Below, one piece after another: positions 47,401 to 54,330 of a stretch of 64,000 nt of DNA. The translations under genes and the position numbers were made by a program. Position 1 is the first letter of the stretch, and each line of letters starts with the position of its first letter. The notes beneath the pieces were generated by a model. The model was not told the DNA's origin, did no database searches, and saw only the letters and a program-made list of their open reading frames with translations. The stretch spans positions 7,754,122-7,818,121 of the forward strand of contig LR990044.1 of NCBI GenBank assembly GCA_905147135.1. Direction: 5' to 3'. Origin of the DNA: Blastobasis lacticolella (Eukaryota > Arthropoda > Insecta > Lepidoptera > Blastobasidae).

Positions 47401-47827
47401 CACCAACTGATATGATTTTTTATATTAAACATGACAGGCATTTGACCGCCACATCACCTGTTGGTAAGTGTCGATGCGGACGAAGATAGAGCATGTCAGA
47501 TCAGGGAACACTGTCGCAGGCAACGTGTCATTGCTTCAATCATTCCTTAGGTAAGTGACGGTAAGTTATCACAGCCACCCATGGACATGGAGCGCTTAGA
47601 CCGAGCGCTGCACCTGCAAAACGGAAAATTCTACTATCCTCACTTGTGTTTCTGGTCCTTGTGCCGCTGGTGCGCGGCGCGAGCGAGCTTGTCCAGTGCA
47701 CGCGAATACTCGTGCTCCAGGTCCGCTCGCCGTCGGCAGTAGTCGGTGAGCTCGCCAGCGACACCCGCGGCCGCCTCCGCGCGCCCCTCCAAGACACGCG
47801 TCTGCTCGCATAGCTGCACGCGGATGT
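23069..47827 (-). CDS. srGAP: srGAP-type F-BAR/RhoGAP protein, 5' incomplete (18 exons in model)
   Basis: Exons from 5' to 3': 47827-47644, 47158-46980, 46110-45914, 44795-44667, 44237-44013, 41535-41353, 38456-38334, 37589-37352, 36790-36666, 36219-36023, 35480-35363, 34654-34566, 34038-33881, 33469-33406, 32825-32786 (predicted), 25863-25802 (predicted), 24453-24331, 23402-23069. Every junction is GT/AG and in phase, giving 922 residues without the missing first exon. The order is F-BAR (about 1-366), RhoGAP (about 460-660) with GIFRVSGS arginine finger at Arg495, acidic linker, then the tail motif TPDLVLDLP, which resembles vertebrate APDVVLDTLE. In the family, F-BAR bends membrane and RhoGAP inactivates Rac/Cdc42 below Slit/Robo. 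No SH3 exon was found. Family length is about 1050-1100 residues. Confidence 0.92.
23665..23806. mobile_element. degenerate copy of the gtaggctaat MITE
   Basis: It shares tagtttcagtttattgcaat and the paired arms agtaactatttcaatcattg with the copy at 34125-34348. It lies in the intron before the last srGAP exon. Confidence 0.5.
23998..24250 (-). mobile_element. interspersed LINE-like 3' end, copy 3
   Basis: Reverse-complement copy of the same family, in the last srGAP intron, 80 bases from the exon at 24331-24453. Confidence 0.6.
24331..24453 (-). CDS. srGAP: srGAP exon, conserved C-terminal motif
   Basis: The acceptor is ccctcccccag and the donor aa/gttagt. It encodes RLAETTPDLVLDLPARAA, resembling vertebrate APDVVLDTLEQV, followed by HNRDTLKKRPAH. 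This supports placing it in the same gene despite the long intron upstream. Confidence 0.85.
24765..25370. mobile_element. retrotransposon debris
   Basis: A ttgaatttgaatttgaattt tail at 24808-24830 is followed by two LINE-like pieces: one with aggccagtggcccacctgat and one with taattacactggctacatta and accggaacacaaaac. The latter resembles 3' ends of CR1-type LINEs in butterflies (from memory). Confidence 0.5.
25802..25863 (-). CDS. srGAP: predicted 62-nt srGAP linker exon
   Basis: The acceptor is gtgttatcag and the donor ag/gtgaga. The exon encodes QAREPSPVNAVASASSSPLC, a Ser/Ala-rich stretch like the disordered C-terminal region of srGAPs. Phase 0 to 2 fits the exon at 24331-24453 exactly. 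GC content stands out sharply from the surrounding AT-rich intron. Confidence 0.5.
26003..26091. mobile_element. short inverted-end element
   Basis: It runs from ttgtcaaaataacgcccg to an imperfect inverse ending aatttcgaca. A similar element is at 32142-32232. Confidence 0.45.
26165..26515. mobile_element. 351-bp element with 31-bp inverted ends
   Basis: The left end caatagcgtacgttgacctc is repeated in inverse at the right end with one mismatch in the inner part. The interior is AT-rich, with short cttga and gtagaaca repeats and no coding. This is a probable MITE in the long srGAP intron. Confidence 0.65.
27607..27713. mobile_element. 107-bp foldback element
   Basis: A perfect 18-bp inverted repeat (tcccgttgtcccccaaat) bounds it, and inner arms ctacctat/ataggtag pair too. 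Confidence 0.6.
29060..29236. mobile_element. foldback MITE with gccccagttac ends
   Basis: The left arm (gccccagttacgcatg ... aagcggtttcattcaaaaca) pairs with the right arm (tgttttgaatgaaaccgct ... taactggggc), leaving a loop of about 45 bases. Confidence 0.65.
30022..30278 (-). mobile_element. 257-bp MITE, copy A
   Basis: Terminal inverted repeats of about 35 bp begin gtagagctc and include ctaaaatgacgcgccccac. The reverse complement matches the copy at 50994-51241 closely along its whole length. Confidence 0.8.
31962..32006. repeat. perfect 20-bp inverted repeat with 5-base loop
   Basis: Arms cgacttactcgacggtagca and its exact inverse flank gtcga. It lies in the long srGAP intron. It may be the remnant of a larger foldback element. 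Confidence 0.9.
32142..32232. mobile_element. short inverted-end element, second copy
   Basis: It has the same end sequence (ctgtcaaaataataccg) and inverse (aaattttgacaat) as 26003-26091, with a diverged middle. Confidence 0.45.
32706..32762. repeat. GT-rich microsatellite
   Basis: A run of tgtgtgtgtgtgtgt with interruptions lies just 3' of the predicted 40-nt srGAP exon on the gene strand. Confidence 0.85.
32786..32825 (-). CDS. srGAP: predicted 40-nt srGAP linker exon
   Basis: A strong acceptor (gttctttctttcgcag) and a GT donor (cag/gtacca) frame 40 GC-rich bases encoding SGSGERQLPALHQ. The exon enters in phase 2 and leaves in phase 0, which fits both its neighbours in the model. It sits beside a SINE and a GT microsatellite. 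No family match is recognised. Confidence 0.5.
32855..33121 (-). mobile_element. SINE family 1, head-truncated, in srGAP intron
   Basis: The body is recognisable from the ggcgttaatatctcggttgtg end to the ggatcgaacttggtacctctc stretch, which is the B-box region. Most of the A-box side is lost. Confidence 0.65.
33328..33374. repeat. hairpin just 3' of an srGAP donor
   Basis: The 16-base arm aactgttttacccgtg pairs with its inverse (one mismatch) around a 15-base loop, 32 bases downstream of the donor of exon 33406-33469 on the gene strand. Confidence 0.8.
33406..33469 (-). CDS. srGAP: srGAP exon, acidic linker continued
   Basis: The acceptor is ctgtcggcacag and the donor ag/gtaaat; 64 nt. It encodes DVSEDGESGEWRDRDVNAHH. 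Phase is consistent with the exon before it. In vertebrate srGAPs the SH3 domain would begin about here or in the next exon. Confidence 0.78.
33881..34038 (-). CDS. srGAP: srGAP exon, acidic linker
   Basis: The acceptor is accctccag and the donor g/gtgagg. It is almost entirely Asp/Glu/Ala/Gly, built from GAC/GAT repeats, ending with DMRDDLSLYADDD. Its place after the RhoGAP domain corresponds to the acidic linker before the SH3 domain in vertebrate srGAPs. Confidence 0.88.
34125..34348. mobile_element. 224-bp MITE with gtaggctaat ends
   Basis: The ends are gtaggctaattacgtaac and an imperfect inverse finishing tagcctac. The arms also pair internally (gaaattgttactt with aagtaacaatttc). Related copies are at 18772-18931 and 23665-23806. 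Confidence 0.7.
34566..34654 (-). CDS. srGAP: srGAP exon, end of RhoGAP
   Basis: The acceptor is gtttaaaccag and the donor ag/gtgaga. It encodes GNELVKRLIHRHKAIFP, equivalent to VNEVIKTIIIHHEAIFP, followed by QDVAPHTLYTKF. Only 89 nt long. Confidence 0.93.
34857..35057 (+). mobile_element. Helitron-like non-autonomous element
   Basis: It starts TC (tcactacatagtataaaaca) and ends ggtccactag followed by T, as expected for Helitron ends (5' TC, 3' CTRR, insertion at A-T). The family recurs at least five times in the window. Confidence 0.6.
35310..35360. repeat. GC-rich minisatellite beside an srGAP donor
   Basis: Two to three units of about 20 bp (cccggcccagcctagcccgt) abut the donor of the RhoGAP exon 35363-35480. 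Confidence 0.75.
35363..35480 (-). CDS. srGAP: srGAP exon, RhoGAP
   Basis: The acceptor is tctccccag and the donor cag/gtacgg. It encodes LTEYSEANMMDAWNLAICVG, equivalent to LSQYSDENMMDPYNLAICFG, then an Ala-rich end. A short GC-rich minisatellite lies immediately 3' of the donor. Confidence 0.95.
36023..36219 (-). CDS. srGAP: srGAP exon, RhoGAP core
   Basis: The acceptor is atttgcag and the donor ca/gtgagt. It encodes VCGLLKLYLRELRPPLVP, equivalent to VLKLYFRGLENPLFP, and LPTPNMIVLRYLTAFLA, equivalent to LPRVVIVVMRYLFAFLNH. The catalytic domain looks intact. Confidence 0.95.
36640..36659. repeat. GATGAT microsatellite at an exon edge
   Basis: Seven ATG units end 6 bases before the donor of the arginine-finger exon (minus strand), in the intron. 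Confidence 0.8.
36666..36790 (-). CDS. srGAP: srGAP exon, RhoGAP arginine finger
   Basis: The acceptor is cctcctccag and the donor tcg/gtcagt. It encodes LRHQGIFRVSGSQVEM and FERGEDPL ... DINS, nearly identical to the vertebrate srGAP stretch. The Arg in GIFR is the catalytic arginine finger that speeds GTP hydrolysis by Rac or Cdc42. Confidence 0.96.
37093..37296 (-). mobile_element. Helitron-like element in srGAP intron
   Basis: The reverse complement starts with tacatagtataaaacaaag-like bases and ends at the ctag at 37093, with the gtgcgaagc-free body of the 34857 copy. It lies between two RhoGAP exons. Confidence 0.55.
37352..37589 (-). CDS. srGAP: srGAP exon, linker and start of RhoGAP
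   Basis: The acceptor is atacacag and the donor g/gtgagt. It starts KFRSYVSCAGRLARLESKAA, resembling vertebrate KFKEYLNGSNLITKLQAK. A Gly/Pro/Ser-rich linker follows, then the RhoGAP start with VLTSCVRVIATYG, equivalent to VVESCIRYINLYG. Confidence 0.92.
38334..38456 (-). CDS. srGAP: srGAP exon, linker between F-BAR and RhoGAP
   Basis: 41 codons, phase 0 to 0, with acceptor gtcctcgcag and donor gcg/gtgagg. It begins MEGAAIDVSGLFGR, then has a Pro-rich stretch, and ends RDQEDYYLA, resembling the vertebrate QETEMFYFTK stretch. Its first 21 nt are duplicated upstream at 38720-38740. Confidence 0.87.
38720..38740 (-). CDS. srGAP: possible 21-nt srGAP micro-exon (duplicate exon start)
   Basis: This stretch encodes MEGAAID, the same seven residues that open the exon at 38334-38456, with two base differences, both silent. 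It is bounded by AG on the 5' side (ggtcag) and by gtgagc on the 3' side, so it could be spliced in frame. It may equally be a fossil of a local tandem duplication. Its use is unproven. Confidence 0.3.
38909..39532. mobile_element. second copy of the 418-bp MITE, with nested insertion
   Basis: Same ends and interior as 1229-1646. A 112-bp element (38959-39070) ending in repeated AAATA units is inserted in it and flanked by aatagat on both sides, a target-site duplication. Confidence 0.7.
38959..39070 (+). mobile_element. retroelement 3' end nested in a MITE
   Basis: About 112 bases end tgtgcaataaattgttaaat followed by AAAT repeats, flanked by a 7-bp aatagat duplication. A matching end lies at 44569-44654. 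Confidence 0.65.
39536..39733 (-). mobile_element. tRNA-derived SINE, family 2
   Basis: The minus strand begins with a tRNA-like head (agtggttcagttggttaa as A-box region and tttcgattcctgg as B box), followed by a body ending in tggggctagatggcgc. A second copy is at 54137-54330. Confidence 0.65.
41353..41535 (-). CDS. srGAP: srGAP exon, end of F-BAR
   Basis: 61 codons, phase 0 to 0, with acceptor cttctccag and donor cag/gtgagt. It is a charged helix with LAARLAQLEANARRLRAE and KTLDAAEAEL, matching the KTLDA(T/A)E motif at the end of the vertebrate F-BAR extension. Confidence 0.9.
41625..41790 (-). mobile_element. repeat family with conserved frame, copy 2
   Basis: The minus strand reads LFPSLNTKMKEIAVSTSSLF and FSLIARES. 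It lies in an srGAP intron about 90 bases upstream of an F-BAR exon. Confidence 0.55.
42448..42544. repeat. inverted repeat around a Helitron-like 5' end
   Basis: Arms of about 23 bp (gatttggctggagccgacca and its inverse) flank a core that includes ttacacagtacaaaataaag, the start of the Helitron-like family. Confidence 0.55.
43101..43429. repeat. local direct duplication in srGAP intron
   Basis: Two units (about 43101-43278 and 43279-43429) share gtcaaatatgtcaacatttg, gacattgacaccaaagttag, ggcttattaaggtt and ttattgccagtaa in the same order, with small deletions in the second. Confidence 0.85.
44013..44237 (-). CDS. srGAP: srGAP exon, F-BAR
   Basis: 75 codons, phase 0 to 0, with acceptor tatccaccag and donor cag/gttggt. 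It begins CMEVGFEAVV, has an Ala-rich helix, and contains ALDALTDRQRLVAAH and FAPPRPLPF, which parallel NLDATSDKQRLMEMY and FCPPMKFEF in vertebrate srGAPs. Confidence 0.92.
44300..44458 (+). mobile_element. LINE 3' end fragment in srGAP intron
   Basis: Translated in pieces it gives GRPSTRWTDD, and later bases resemble the common lepidopteran LINE end with cccagcaatgggcgtcttctgg, then a GATGATGATG tail. It is 5'-truncated. Confidence 0.6.
44569..44654 (+). mobile_element. retroelement 3' end, second copy
   Basis: It shares gtgtgcaataaactattaaa and an AAATA tail with the insert at 38959-39070. It ends 12 bases before an srGAP donor site region (44667). Confidence 0.55.
44667..44795 (-). CDS. 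srGAP: srGAP exon, F-BAR
   Basis: Exactly 43 codons, phase 0 to 0, with acceptor tccctag and donor cta/gtgagg. It contains ARADYTLSLEAANATLQRYY, equivalent to vertebrate KARNEYLLALEATNASVFKYY. It is too short to stand out as an open reading frame and was found by reading the strand. Confidence 0.92.
45245..45402 (+). mobile_element. Helitron-like element, shorter copy
   Basis: Same ends as 34857-35057 (cagtataaaacaaagtcg to gggtccactag), with an internal deletion. Confidence 0.55.
45533..45612 (+). mobile_element. RTE-like LINE 3' end with GATGAT tail
   Basis: About 80 bases share the AAGTGGAGAAGAAAGCGGAGCCTGGCAG-type end of the family (given here only as a description of the segment) and finish in a run of GAT repeats. 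It lies in an srGAP intron. Confidence 0.6.
45914..46110 (-). CDS. srGAP: srGAP exon, F-BAR coiled-coil
   Basis: The acceptor is gcccctcag and the donor aag/gtgagt. It encodes a long Ala/Lys/Glu-rich helix (SERHEELGASLSEAG ... QKKIKAVDKELEK). A partly similar, diverged stretch sits at about 45720-45795, just downstream of this exon on the gene strand. Confidence 0.88.
46246..46400 (-). mobile_element. repeat family with conserved frame, copy 3
   Basis: The minus strand reads RLFPSLNTKIIEIAVSMSRL and then FSHIALKSTLVL, in the same frame as the other two copies. Confidence 0.5.
46980..47158 (-). CDS. srGAP: srGAP exon, F-BAR
   Basis: The acceptor is cattgcag and the donor g/gtatgg. Residues include CWQAALENTRALSRDHATL, equivalent to vertebrate CWNLLLNQVKRESRDHTTL. 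This is a clear family signature of the srGAP F-BAR. Confidence 0.93.
47644..47827 (-). CDS. srGAP: srGAP exon, start of F-BAR
   Basis: The acceptor is cctctctttgcag (minus strand) and the donor aa/gtgagg. It encodes IRVQLCEQTRVLEGRAE and then YCRRRADLEHEYSRALDKLA, the first F-BAR helix, matching vertebrate IRAQLVEQ and KAEIEMDYSRNLEKLA. It enters in phase 1, so an upstream coding exon with the start Met is missing. An in-frame ATG at 47879 lies inside the intron and could only serve an alternative start. Confidence 0.92.
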
Positions 47828-50756
47828 CTGCAAAGAGAGGGGGAGACGTGAGATTTTGACTGGCACCGGCCCTGATCATCGGATATTTTAATAATAATTA
47901 GGTTAATTATACTTCAAATATTCCACGACAGATTCTGGTAAAGTGTAAGTAAGAAGCGAGAATAAAAATTATAACGTCTACCACATTTTACAGCAATAAA
48001 TCATTCATTCATTCATTCGGGTCTGACGCGATCGGAGAGGTCGGTAGGATCCTGGGTGGAGGCGGGTATATGGCACGATAGCGGTTGTGGTGTCTAGAAG
48101 ACTAGAAGGACCAACCTCATTCATTAACAGGTGTCGTGAAAGGTGACTAAAAGTCATAGAGGCAGTTGATTGACAGACACCCGAGGTAAGTGATTGCGTA
48201 ATCCGAGCCCTAGATTTGTGAGATTTCAAGAAGGTAAAATGCAATTTATTGAACATGGTACAAATAGCGCACTCGGCTCCTGTAATTTAATGGAAACCAA
48301 CTTCTTGAAGCTCTTGTAAGGTTTTTGTGTAATAAGAAAAGAAACATTTCTTAATTACATGAGGTAAAATAGGAGGTCAAAAGGGTCCCCCTTTTCCTTT
48401 ATTGAGTAAAACGTGTAAATCTGCGACGCGGCCGACCAGTTTTTTCCTAAACCTATGGTAGAACGACTGTCCCTACAAAATAGACTTATCCATTAATATT
48501 ATAAGGTAGGGTTTTATGCAGCAGCCGCCCGGACTATAATAATTATCGGACTGTACAAAAGCTGTCGGGAATTGTAAATGAGATAAAAAATTATTTGAAT
48601 CTTTTGAAATCCAAATGGACCTGTAAAGCTAAGACCAGCTAAGTGGATACAACTTGGATGGAACGGTGTCCAATTTACAAAACACCGACAAACACAGTAA
48701 ATTAGCTCTTGCACTTCCTCTAAAAAAGGAACATCCTATGATAAAGCATAATGATGCATCAAAACGACGAAACTAGTCCCTTATCTAGTTGCCGCGCTTG
48801 ACTATGCGTGTACTAGTGATGAAGCGGTACTTGTGGGACAACCAATAGGATAGATATTGGTGAACCTAATAAATAAATATCTCTACATAGTCAAACTTAT
48901 AACATCCAAACACGTATAATCAATTACAACAATTCACTAATTAGTGCGATAAATTTACGATGTGGCGTGTGACTCAACTGGAGTTTTATCTGGTCAAGCT
49001 CAAGGTCAACTCACGCTAAAGCGGGTCGAAAGCTGCAGTTCATTTCTCTTTTACAGATTATAGATACAAAAGTTTTGAGTAATTGCTACGATTGTTAAAT
49101 AAAACGGATAAATAATACTAATACTAAAGGTACAACCTACCCGAGCTCGATTTAATTTATTTATACGGAAACGTATAATATTAGGGTCAATTTTAGTATA
49201 ACTGTAATTTGTAGTTTTGACAAACAAAACAATGCCTCGCACTACCTTGTACATACAATACTCGTACCTACACGATCGTAAATGGCACGAAAGCGTTACA
49301 CATAATCGCCGACACCACTATCAGACGGAAACAATTGTTGATTCGGGCCCCGAACGCGAGCAACTAATCCCGAACCCGTCACGGAAACAAAGGCACGGCA
49401 ATAAAAAAGCGCAGCCATAAACCGTAAACAAGGCTGTCACTTTCGTTGTGCGATGATAACGGAAGTTCGATGACCCGTTCAGTGTTCCCACAGTTGGCCG
49501 ACGCCGCTGAGAAAATGCTCGTCCGCCGTTGATGTTGATTTATCATTCGCGAAGGGGTCTGCCTTCGCGATCGCTTCCGGCGTTCAGCCCTCAGACAATT
49601 AACAATTAGGCGCTGGGTTCGTCACAATCGCTCTTAAAGGCGGATTAAATTTATTGGACAGCTTCGGAAAGTGGTTGCGTACTTTTTGCGGTACTTTTTT
49701 TTCTTATGACTGTATACAACGAGATTGGTAGTCTGGCAGTAGCGCTAATAGGACAATACGCTTGCATTTGCCTTCAACTCGCCCTGATGGGAAGCAACGA
49801 TTTTCAAGGAAGCATTTTCCATGCGCTTTGACGGCGCTCGCTTTCATAAATTTTAAGAAAGGGCTGTTCCTAGACTGGCATGCTCCCTCTTCGGCCGCAT
49901 CGTCACTTACCACCCGGTGCGATGGCAATGCTCGTCTAATTTCAAAAAAAAAAGGTTGGCCTGCGGCCCGGCAGTTCCGGACCAACATGTTAAAAATTCT
50001 CGTCTGCCGTCGATGTGGATTTATCATTCGCGAAGGGAGCCAACTGGTTCGGTGCGAATACTGCGGTCGTTTCCGCTCGTCCCTCCGACATTTGGGCGAG
50101 GGATTCGTCACAATCACTGTCATCGGCGGATTACAACAATTGATGGTGACATTGGCAATTGGCATCGCTTTATTGGTAGCTTTATTCAGGTTTCCGAAAC
50201 GGGTTTGTTGCGGTACTAGATTAGTGTTCGTGTCGTCTTAGCCCCCCCAATTTGGAATGAGGTGGATGGAACCGGACAACCTGCTAACGGGTTTACTGTT
50301 TGACGAAGGACTCCGATAATAATTACTATTCTGCAGAAGAAACGCTTTCACAAAATTAAAGAAAAGTATATCTCATTTCCATTTAGGCACATTACATTTC
50401 ATTACCCACTTAAACAAACATAATGGATGGGTTGATTGAAATTGAATTGCAGCGGCACCAACCGCATTGGGTAATAACGACGTCGAATTTCGTTGGAAAT
50501 TGAAGGCTGTTATCTTATTTAAAAAATATGGGGCACATAAATACGAATTAGCGTTTAAAGTGCGAGGCCCGTTACAAATTCGAATCGGATGCTGGTTGTT
50601 TTGCAATTGCGAACGTCAATTCGTCATAATGACTGTCGTGTCGGGTTTGAGTAATTTAGCGTTGAGGTAAAAGGGGGTATTAGTGAACGGCCGCAGCGAC
50701 GCCCCAAGCCTGGTAAGAGGGCACGAAATTAATCAAATTTATGTTGTGTCAATCCG

Positions 50757-50961
50757 ATATAACAAAAATATGCTCATAACAAAAAGCGCTGTCTGTCCCT
50801 GTATCTATGTACCTACGCTTAAATTTTTTGAACTACGCATCGGATTTTAATGCGATTTTCAACAATAGAGTGATTCAAGAGGGTGGTTTCGAAGTCAGAA
50901 ATAAAAGGGTAGGTAGCGGTAAAGTAGGTATACGCGGACGAAGTCGCACTGGGTCCACTAG
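50757..50961 (+). mobile_element. Helitron-like element
   Basis: Diverged 5' end but clear body (gtgattcaagagg) and the ggtccactag 3' end. A MITE (50994-51241) lies 32 bases after it. Confidence 0.55.
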
Positions 50962-50993
50962 TAAATACTAACTGATCTCCTGTACTTGTATGG

Positions 50994-51241
50994 GTAGAGC
51001 TCGTCTAGTCTAAAATGACGCGCCCCACTACTTAGTAAGTTGATTTCGATGTGTGAGTGCAAATATTGATAACGACACTTCATCGCTAATGAACGACGCG
51101 TTCTCCTACGTTTGAATCTCACCGGCAACTGAATGACCAATTACAACGGCATTTGTATATGTATTGCGTCCATATTTTAAACTTGCTTGTGTGCGTTAAT
51201 GCGATAGTGGGGCGCGTCATTTTAGATTAGACGAGCTCTAC
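50994..51241 (+). mobile_element. 248-bp MITE, copy B
   Basis: Same family as 30022-30278 in the opposite orientation, differing mainly by a short indel in the middle. The high similarity suggests recent movement. Confidence 0.8.
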
Positions 51242-52119
51242 CTATTATTGTATTAAAATAAATCAACTCGGACCATCGTGTCCCAGATATCGTATAGAGA
51301 TGTAAATAAAACCTTCCAAGAAATATTGTTAAACGTTTTACATTGCCCAATATTCAGGAGTCATGGATAGGCATTTCCTATCCCAAATCGCAGCATGAAT
51401 AAACTAGTATCACTTCCGAATTCGCGACTCGACTCCCGATTTAGACCGGCTGAATAATAAAACATCCCACAGGCTGTAGTTCAACATGTATGTGCCGATC
51501 GCACAAAGAGAGCCTATTACGCTTTCGGCGCACGTCACGCACGGATTAAAAATTTAATTGGTACCAAGTTCAGGGCATAATCGATCGGCCTCCAAGATTG
51601 CTTGCGTGGCGCCGGCGGCGGCGTGCCGTTACTTCCGATCCGTTTCTTTGATTACCACGCAACGGTAATACCTAGGTCTACAATATTCCATGCGGTTAGC
51701 CGTATGCCTCTTTCTGGATCTACCGTGAGCGCGTAAAGCAATAACAGAGGGGAGCGAACGCTAGGGGACGTCAAGCGGGCCCCTCCGCCCGCGCTCGCAC
51801 ACGTCACTCGACAACAAAACATATCCAACTTTTAAAGCCCCATTCAATTAAGACTGCCATAATACCTTTACGGCTCTATTGTAGCCCTATCCCATTTCAA
51901 GAACACTGTAAACCCATTAGTCTCGATTTGTTTTGGTCTCTCTTTGTCATGAACCTATGAGAGAGAACGTAGGCACGGTACAGTCAGCGGGCACAGCGTG
52001 GTGTTTACCACAACTATTTGCGGTAATTGAGCGGCACGCCACTGTGATCATACCACCAGAGTGTCAACGGTGACCACAAAACAAAATGAGCGAGTTCACA
52101 ATCGTGGGTAAATAGGATA

Positions 52120-52800
52120 ACAATCAACTTGTGCTGGACACTTTCTCGCGCAGCCCCCGCTTTGTGTACAAAACAAACACGGTGGCGATCGACAGCGGGC
52201 CTACCGCAATCCGGGCGTCGCTTTACATAACAACGTGGTGTCACGGAAGCGGGGATCCGGCAGGGGCCTGGCTGACACATGGCCGGCCGGTGCAGCGTAG
52301 CGCGCGGGGTGGACGGCCGCGGCCCCACCGCAATACCTGCGCCGCCGAGGCAGATCCACGCAACACAATGCACAATAGCACACACAGTATCGCATCCCAG
52401 ACTTGGACGGGCGCCGACTCTCACACTGTCGCCGCAAAAAGCATCGACGCTGTTATAATTAGTTATTGGCGGCGTTTGACGCGGGTTTTTGGGCCGTTAA
52501 TAGATCATAACGGTGATTTACGTTCCCACGACATACACCATTACGATACACGACACTCTCCGACATGTTTACAGTGATGTGATCGTACCGGGGAATGCAT
52601 TGTCGAGGTCCGGAGGTCCCCAGTCCTGCCTAGGTTGCACGATGCAGTGGAACATAGCTGTCGCGCGGGCGCGGGCGGCGTGTTTCGGCGGGCGCCGTGG
52701 CCGTGGGACTGCCGCGCGCAGCCTCCGCGGCTCCGAGCGGCTGCCATCGGCACCCCGCCCCGGATCCCGCGAGGTCCCGGGGTGGCTGTGACGTAGCGAC
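52120..52800. promoter_or_regulatory. CpG-rich island upstream of srGAP
   Basis: Two GC-rich stretches (about 52180-52420 and 52600-52800) lie 4-5 kb 5' of the first recognised srGAP exon. A promoter or non-coding first exon of srGAP on the minus strand is plausible. Open frames occur on both strands and neither resembles an F-BAR N-terminus. Confidence 0.4.
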
Positions 52801-53892
52801 CCACCACCGGTCGGCTGGGCTTTTTGACCCGCCTCGTTCTACACGGTTGTGGTAGATAGTCTGCTTATTAATGAGCTCAAGCTCGATGTTGGTATTTAAC
52901 TGATCAGTTTTTCACTCGGGTAAAACCCGCGATTGAGATAGATAGAACTTGGTCGACTAAGGAAGGCAGAGTATTATAAGACGATATTGTGATATTTTAT
53001 CATTCGGGCCAATATCCACAAGTTTGATTGAACCCAGTCTTGAGTTTAAGGGACTCAAAGAAACATGTGATTTTTTCTAGGAATAAAGTACGACGAGTAC
53101 CTACCTAAATCCATATGAATAAGCGTCTTCTGGATTGGCCCGATCTCGTTACTATTATGCTCACAAGTCGAGATATAGCGGGTCAAGGGCAAACGCATTA
53201 ATTTTTTATCTATTCTAATCTATAACCAAACAGATAAGATTCATTTTCTCATTTAGGGGCGACTTGTCCCAAATTCTTACAACGCATTTAAGCTGACAAA
53301 TAAACAAACAAAAAACATACAAAAAGACGTTAATCGTCATCCGTATTCTGTTTGTAACTATTACTTGGTAACTTGTTGTTTGTGTCCTGAATAAAGTAAA
53401 ACAAAATAAAATTCTTAAATGTCTTTAAGAATTTAGTGCAAGCCGAGCTAAGTATAGTCCATTACTCTCATACATTCATAGAAAAGGACGCATTTCCTAT
53501 CCTATGGCTATTATTGAAATTGAGTAGTTGCCAACTGGCGAAATGGTTTATTACATCACTTACGTTACGCTGTAAGTAATTATTACACGGGTCAACCACC
53601 TACGACGATGTAAACGTCCATTGTTTTTTTTTTATTTAGATAATAGGATACGTGCAGTAGCCTATAAGCTATAATCAGTTTTTGGTCTGCGGTGTGGTGA
53701 CCCCAAACTGAAGTGGACTGGTTTCGGCTTTTTATTCTAATTTTAAATGATAACTCGGAACTGATAAGTTGGGTTGCTGTTCTCACTATGTCTGTTTCTA
53801 ATGTCTCTCGATTCTTATTCAATTTCATTGCGTTTAGTGGTTGAAAAACTGTTTTGCTTTATTTTTTTAATATACTGACTATTACCTACTTA

Positions 53893-54071
53893 TCCTTACA
53901 TAGTATAAAATAAAATCGCTTTCCGCGACTGTCTATATATCCGCTAATAATTCCGATACCTACAACGCAGATAAATTTGATGGTTATTATTATGATTTAG
54001 AGTATTTTAGAATATTTCTTCTTCTTCTTCGAAGGTAGAAGCCCCCGTGCGAAGCCGGGGCGGGTCGCTAG
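53893..54071 (+). mobile_element. Helitron-like element with 3' hairpin
   Basis: It starts tccttacatagtataaaat and ends gcgggtcgctag before T. A GC hairpin (ccccgtgcgaagccgggg) sits just before the end, the classic position for a Helitron terminator hairpin. Confidence 0.65.
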
Positions 54072-54136
54072 TATCTATATAAATAGGTTAATGGTATAGA
54101 CTACTGCATAAATAACTAATCGTGGACAAATTCACA

Positions 54137-54330
54137 AAGCGCCGTCTAGCCCCAAACTAAAAGCTTGTTGTACTATGGGTGCTAGAAAACTGACTACTTA
54201 CATACATACCTACGGACCCGTAACAGAAATTAAAATTCATCATTTCAATATCTGCCCGGCCGGGAATCGAACTCGAAACCTCTTTCGTGGCAGACCGGCC
54301 AGTTAACCACTGAACCACTCAGTTCGCCGA
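54137..54330 (-). mobile_element. tRNA-derived SINE, family 2
   Basis: Same layout as the copy at 39536-39733, with a better B box (gagttcgattcccgg) near 54255-54275 and the shared tail tttggggctagacggcgc. Confidence 0.7.

Larger units (their letters stand above)
47880..52100. other. srGAP upstream or first-intron DNA
   Basis: No coding exon was recognised. It contains retroelement debris near 48000-48260, a diverged local duplication at 49500-50240, a Helitron-like copy and MITE copy B. The missing first srGAP coding exon should lie in this direction. Confidence 0.5.

Noticed and set aside
47828..47879. In-frame ATG as the srGAP start
   Set aside because: A strong acceptor separates it from the conserved exon, and the residues between do not resemble the family N-terminus; a missing upstream exon is likelier.
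49762..50241. 159-codon frame with a CxxC ... CxxC ribbon-like part
   Set aside because: The related copy 480 bases upstream has stops in the same frame, and no start context or exon structure supports a gene.
52014..52807. Opposed frames of 88-148 codons
   Set aside because: Sense and antisense frames overlap in a GC-rich island; no domain, splice context or F-BAR start is seen in either.
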